A DNA stretch of 5,524 bases, from positions 1 to 5,524 of the forward strand of contig CALKAJ010000323.1 of assembly GCA_937983305.1 (NCBI GenBank), written 5' to 3'. Position 1 is the first letter of the stretch. The number at the start of each line of letters is the position of its first letter. The position numbers and the translations under genes were made by a program. The stretch is from an uncultured Ignavibacteriota bacterium (lineage in GTDB: Bacteria; Bacteroidota; Ignavibacteria; Tepidaquicellales; Tepidaquicellaceae). The notes beneath the pieces are model-generated. The model had not been told where the DNA came from, did no database searches, and saw nothing but the letters and a program-made list of their open reading frames with translations. This document shows positions 4,638 to 5,524 of the stretch, piece by piece.

Positions 4638-5489
4638 TTAATAATTTGGAATTAAACTTTGAATTCTTAAATAATCTTCTCTATAGACATTATTCACTGT
4701 ATCAACTTTTATTTTAAGTTCTTTCAGCTGCTGATAAGCATTATCAACCCTATCTTGTGGAAGCGGATGAGTTGAAAGTATTCTGTCAAGTCCTCCGGGG
4801 GTATTACCTTTTAGTTTTTGTTCACCGACAATTCTATTGAAGAAGAACACAATCGAACCGGGAAAATATTTTGTACTTCTTAAATATCTTATGGATAAAT
4901 CATCTGCTTCTTGCTCATCAGAACGGCTATTTGCAAGAAATCCAAGTCCGACAAAAAGATTTGCCATTATTTCGGCAATAGAATTTGGATTATTCCCGAG
5001 TACAATACTAAGCAAGAAACTTGCGCCATAATATGAACTTAATCTTTGTGTCATATGCCTTTGCTCTGCGTGTGCAATTTCATGCCCAATCACACCTGCC
5101 AAAGCGGCTTCATTTCCAAGGTATTTAATTAAGCCGGTATAAACGTAAATAAATCCACCGGGAGTGCAAAATGCATTAATAACGGAATCGTGAATAACAG
5201 TAAACTGATAAGGGAAAACATCTTTATATTTAATCAGAGGTGAAGATTTAACAATATTTTTTCCGATGTTACTCACATAATCATTCACTTCCTGAGGACC
5301 TTTAAGAATAGGATATTCCCTGCTTGAGCGAATTTCCTTATCAAGATCCTGCCCTATTTTGACATCATCCTGTACAGAAAAAAGATTTATTCCACAACTG
5401 TATAGAATGGACGAAATAGCAAGTATAAAAACTGCTGATAATGTCAGTAAGGTTAGCCGGTTTTTTATTATAATTTTTATTTTATCCAT
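4638..5489 (-). CDS. M48-family zinc metalloprotease, predicted lipoprotein
   Basis: This 283-aa envelope protease resembles the BepA/LoiP (YggG) branch that degrades misfolded outer-membrane proteins. Residues about 12-31 are a hydrophobic export segment ending in ILYSCG. Cys32 is a likely lipid-attachment site, although Tyr at -2 is not ideal. The catalytic domain has CTPGGFIYVYTGLI (an edge strand that binds substrate), GHEIAHAEQRH with His136, Glu137 and His140, and SRSDEQEADDLSIRYL with Glu192 as third zinc ligand. STHPLPQDRV (His241) matches the conserved histidine of BepA relatives. There is no TPR domain after residue 250, unlike BepA, so it is closer to LoiP in build. The start chosen is ATG at 5489; a TTG at 5516 would add nine residues before Asp2 without improving the signal peptide. 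No Shine-Dalgarno is visible. It heads a two-gene leftward unit. Its promoter must lie in 5490-5524 or beyond; I find no convincing boxes there. Confidence 0.93.
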   Translation of the reverse strand: MDKIKIIIKNRLTLLTLSAVFILAISSILYSCGINLFSVQDDVKIGQDLDKEIRSSREYPILKGPQEVNDYVSNIGKNIVKSSPLIKYKDVFPYQFTVIHDSVINAFCTPGGFIYVYTGLIKYLGNEAALAGVIGHEIAHAEQRHMTQRLSSYYGASFLLSIVLGNNPNSIAEIMANLFVGLGFLANSRSDEQEADDLSIRYLRSTKYFPGSIVFFFNRIVGEQKLKGNTPGGLDRILSTHPLPQDRVDNAYQQLKELKIKVDTVNNVYREDYLRIQSLIPNY

Positions 5490-5524
5490 AATTATTCGTT
5501 TTTGTAAAGTTATCAAAATATTGA

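Noticed and set aside
4837..5031. 64-aa rightward frame inside the M48 gene
   Set aside because: It is antisense to the zinc-ligand region of the protease and has no plausible signal or motif.
5490..5516. TTG at 5516 as the start of the M48 protease
   Set aside because: It only adds nine residues before a normal ATG at 5489, which gives a standard short, basic N-terminus ahead of the hydrophobic export segment.
1..5524. A novel defence, mobile or multi-gene system
   Set aside because: Apart from two uncharacterised proteins (84 aa and 178 aa), every gene matches a known housekeeping or surface family. There are no transposases, integrases, toxin-antitoxin pairs, CRISPR-like repeats or long non-coding stretches; all gaps are under 70 nt.

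Overview
The window is an AT-rich, gene-dense stretch of ordinary bacterial chromosome. It probably comes from the Ignavibacteria/Chlorobi side of the Bacteroidota (FCB) group. The best taxonomic clue is the C-terminal type IX secretion sorting domain of the first gene, whose YPNPFNPETVIKFDLP opening is the form typical of Ignavibacteria and relatives. A pyruvoyl-dependent arginine decarboxylase, weak or absent Shine-Dalgarno sites before most genes, and the use of TAA by all eight genes fit that picture. The assignment is inferred from family features, not from a search.

Layout, left to right. (1) Positions 1-793 (+) hold the 3' part of a large secreted right-handed beta-helix protein ending in a T9SS sorting domain. 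Its frame continues upstream of an in-frame TGA at 53-55, so this copy is interrupted or carries a sequencing error. (2) A strong intrinsic terminator (815-860) abuts the ATG of a small 84-aa gene (861-1115, +) that resembles the DUF6504 pattern. (3) That gene converges on a leftward gene group: smpB (3405-2956), tyrS (2951-1740) and pyruvoyl-dependent arginine decarboxylase (1671-1126). The two facing stop codons, at 1113-1115 and 1126-1128, lie in the two arms of one 6-bp inverted repeat. (4) Divergent from smpB is a metallo-beta-lactamase-fold hydrolase of the glyoxalase II/YcbL type (3461-4102, +). (5) It converges, with an 8-bp overlap, on a leftward pair: an M48-family metalloprotease lipoprotein (5489-4638), followed 6 nt later by a secreted 178-aa protein of unknown function (4631-4095).

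Functionally the window is mostly housekeeping: tyrosyl-tRNA charging, rescue of stalled ribosomes (SmpB with tmRNA), the first step of polyamine synthesis from arginine, thioester or alpha-ketoaldehyde detoxification, and envelope protein quality control. I see no tRNA, rRNA, CRISPR, insertion sequence, prophage or defence locus, and no clear sign of an undescribed multi-gene system. The points worth a second look are the regulatory geometry at 815-861, the two-stop palindrome at 1112-1129, the overlapping short ORF at the smpB start, the uncharacterised protein paired with the M48 protease, and the in-frame TGA.
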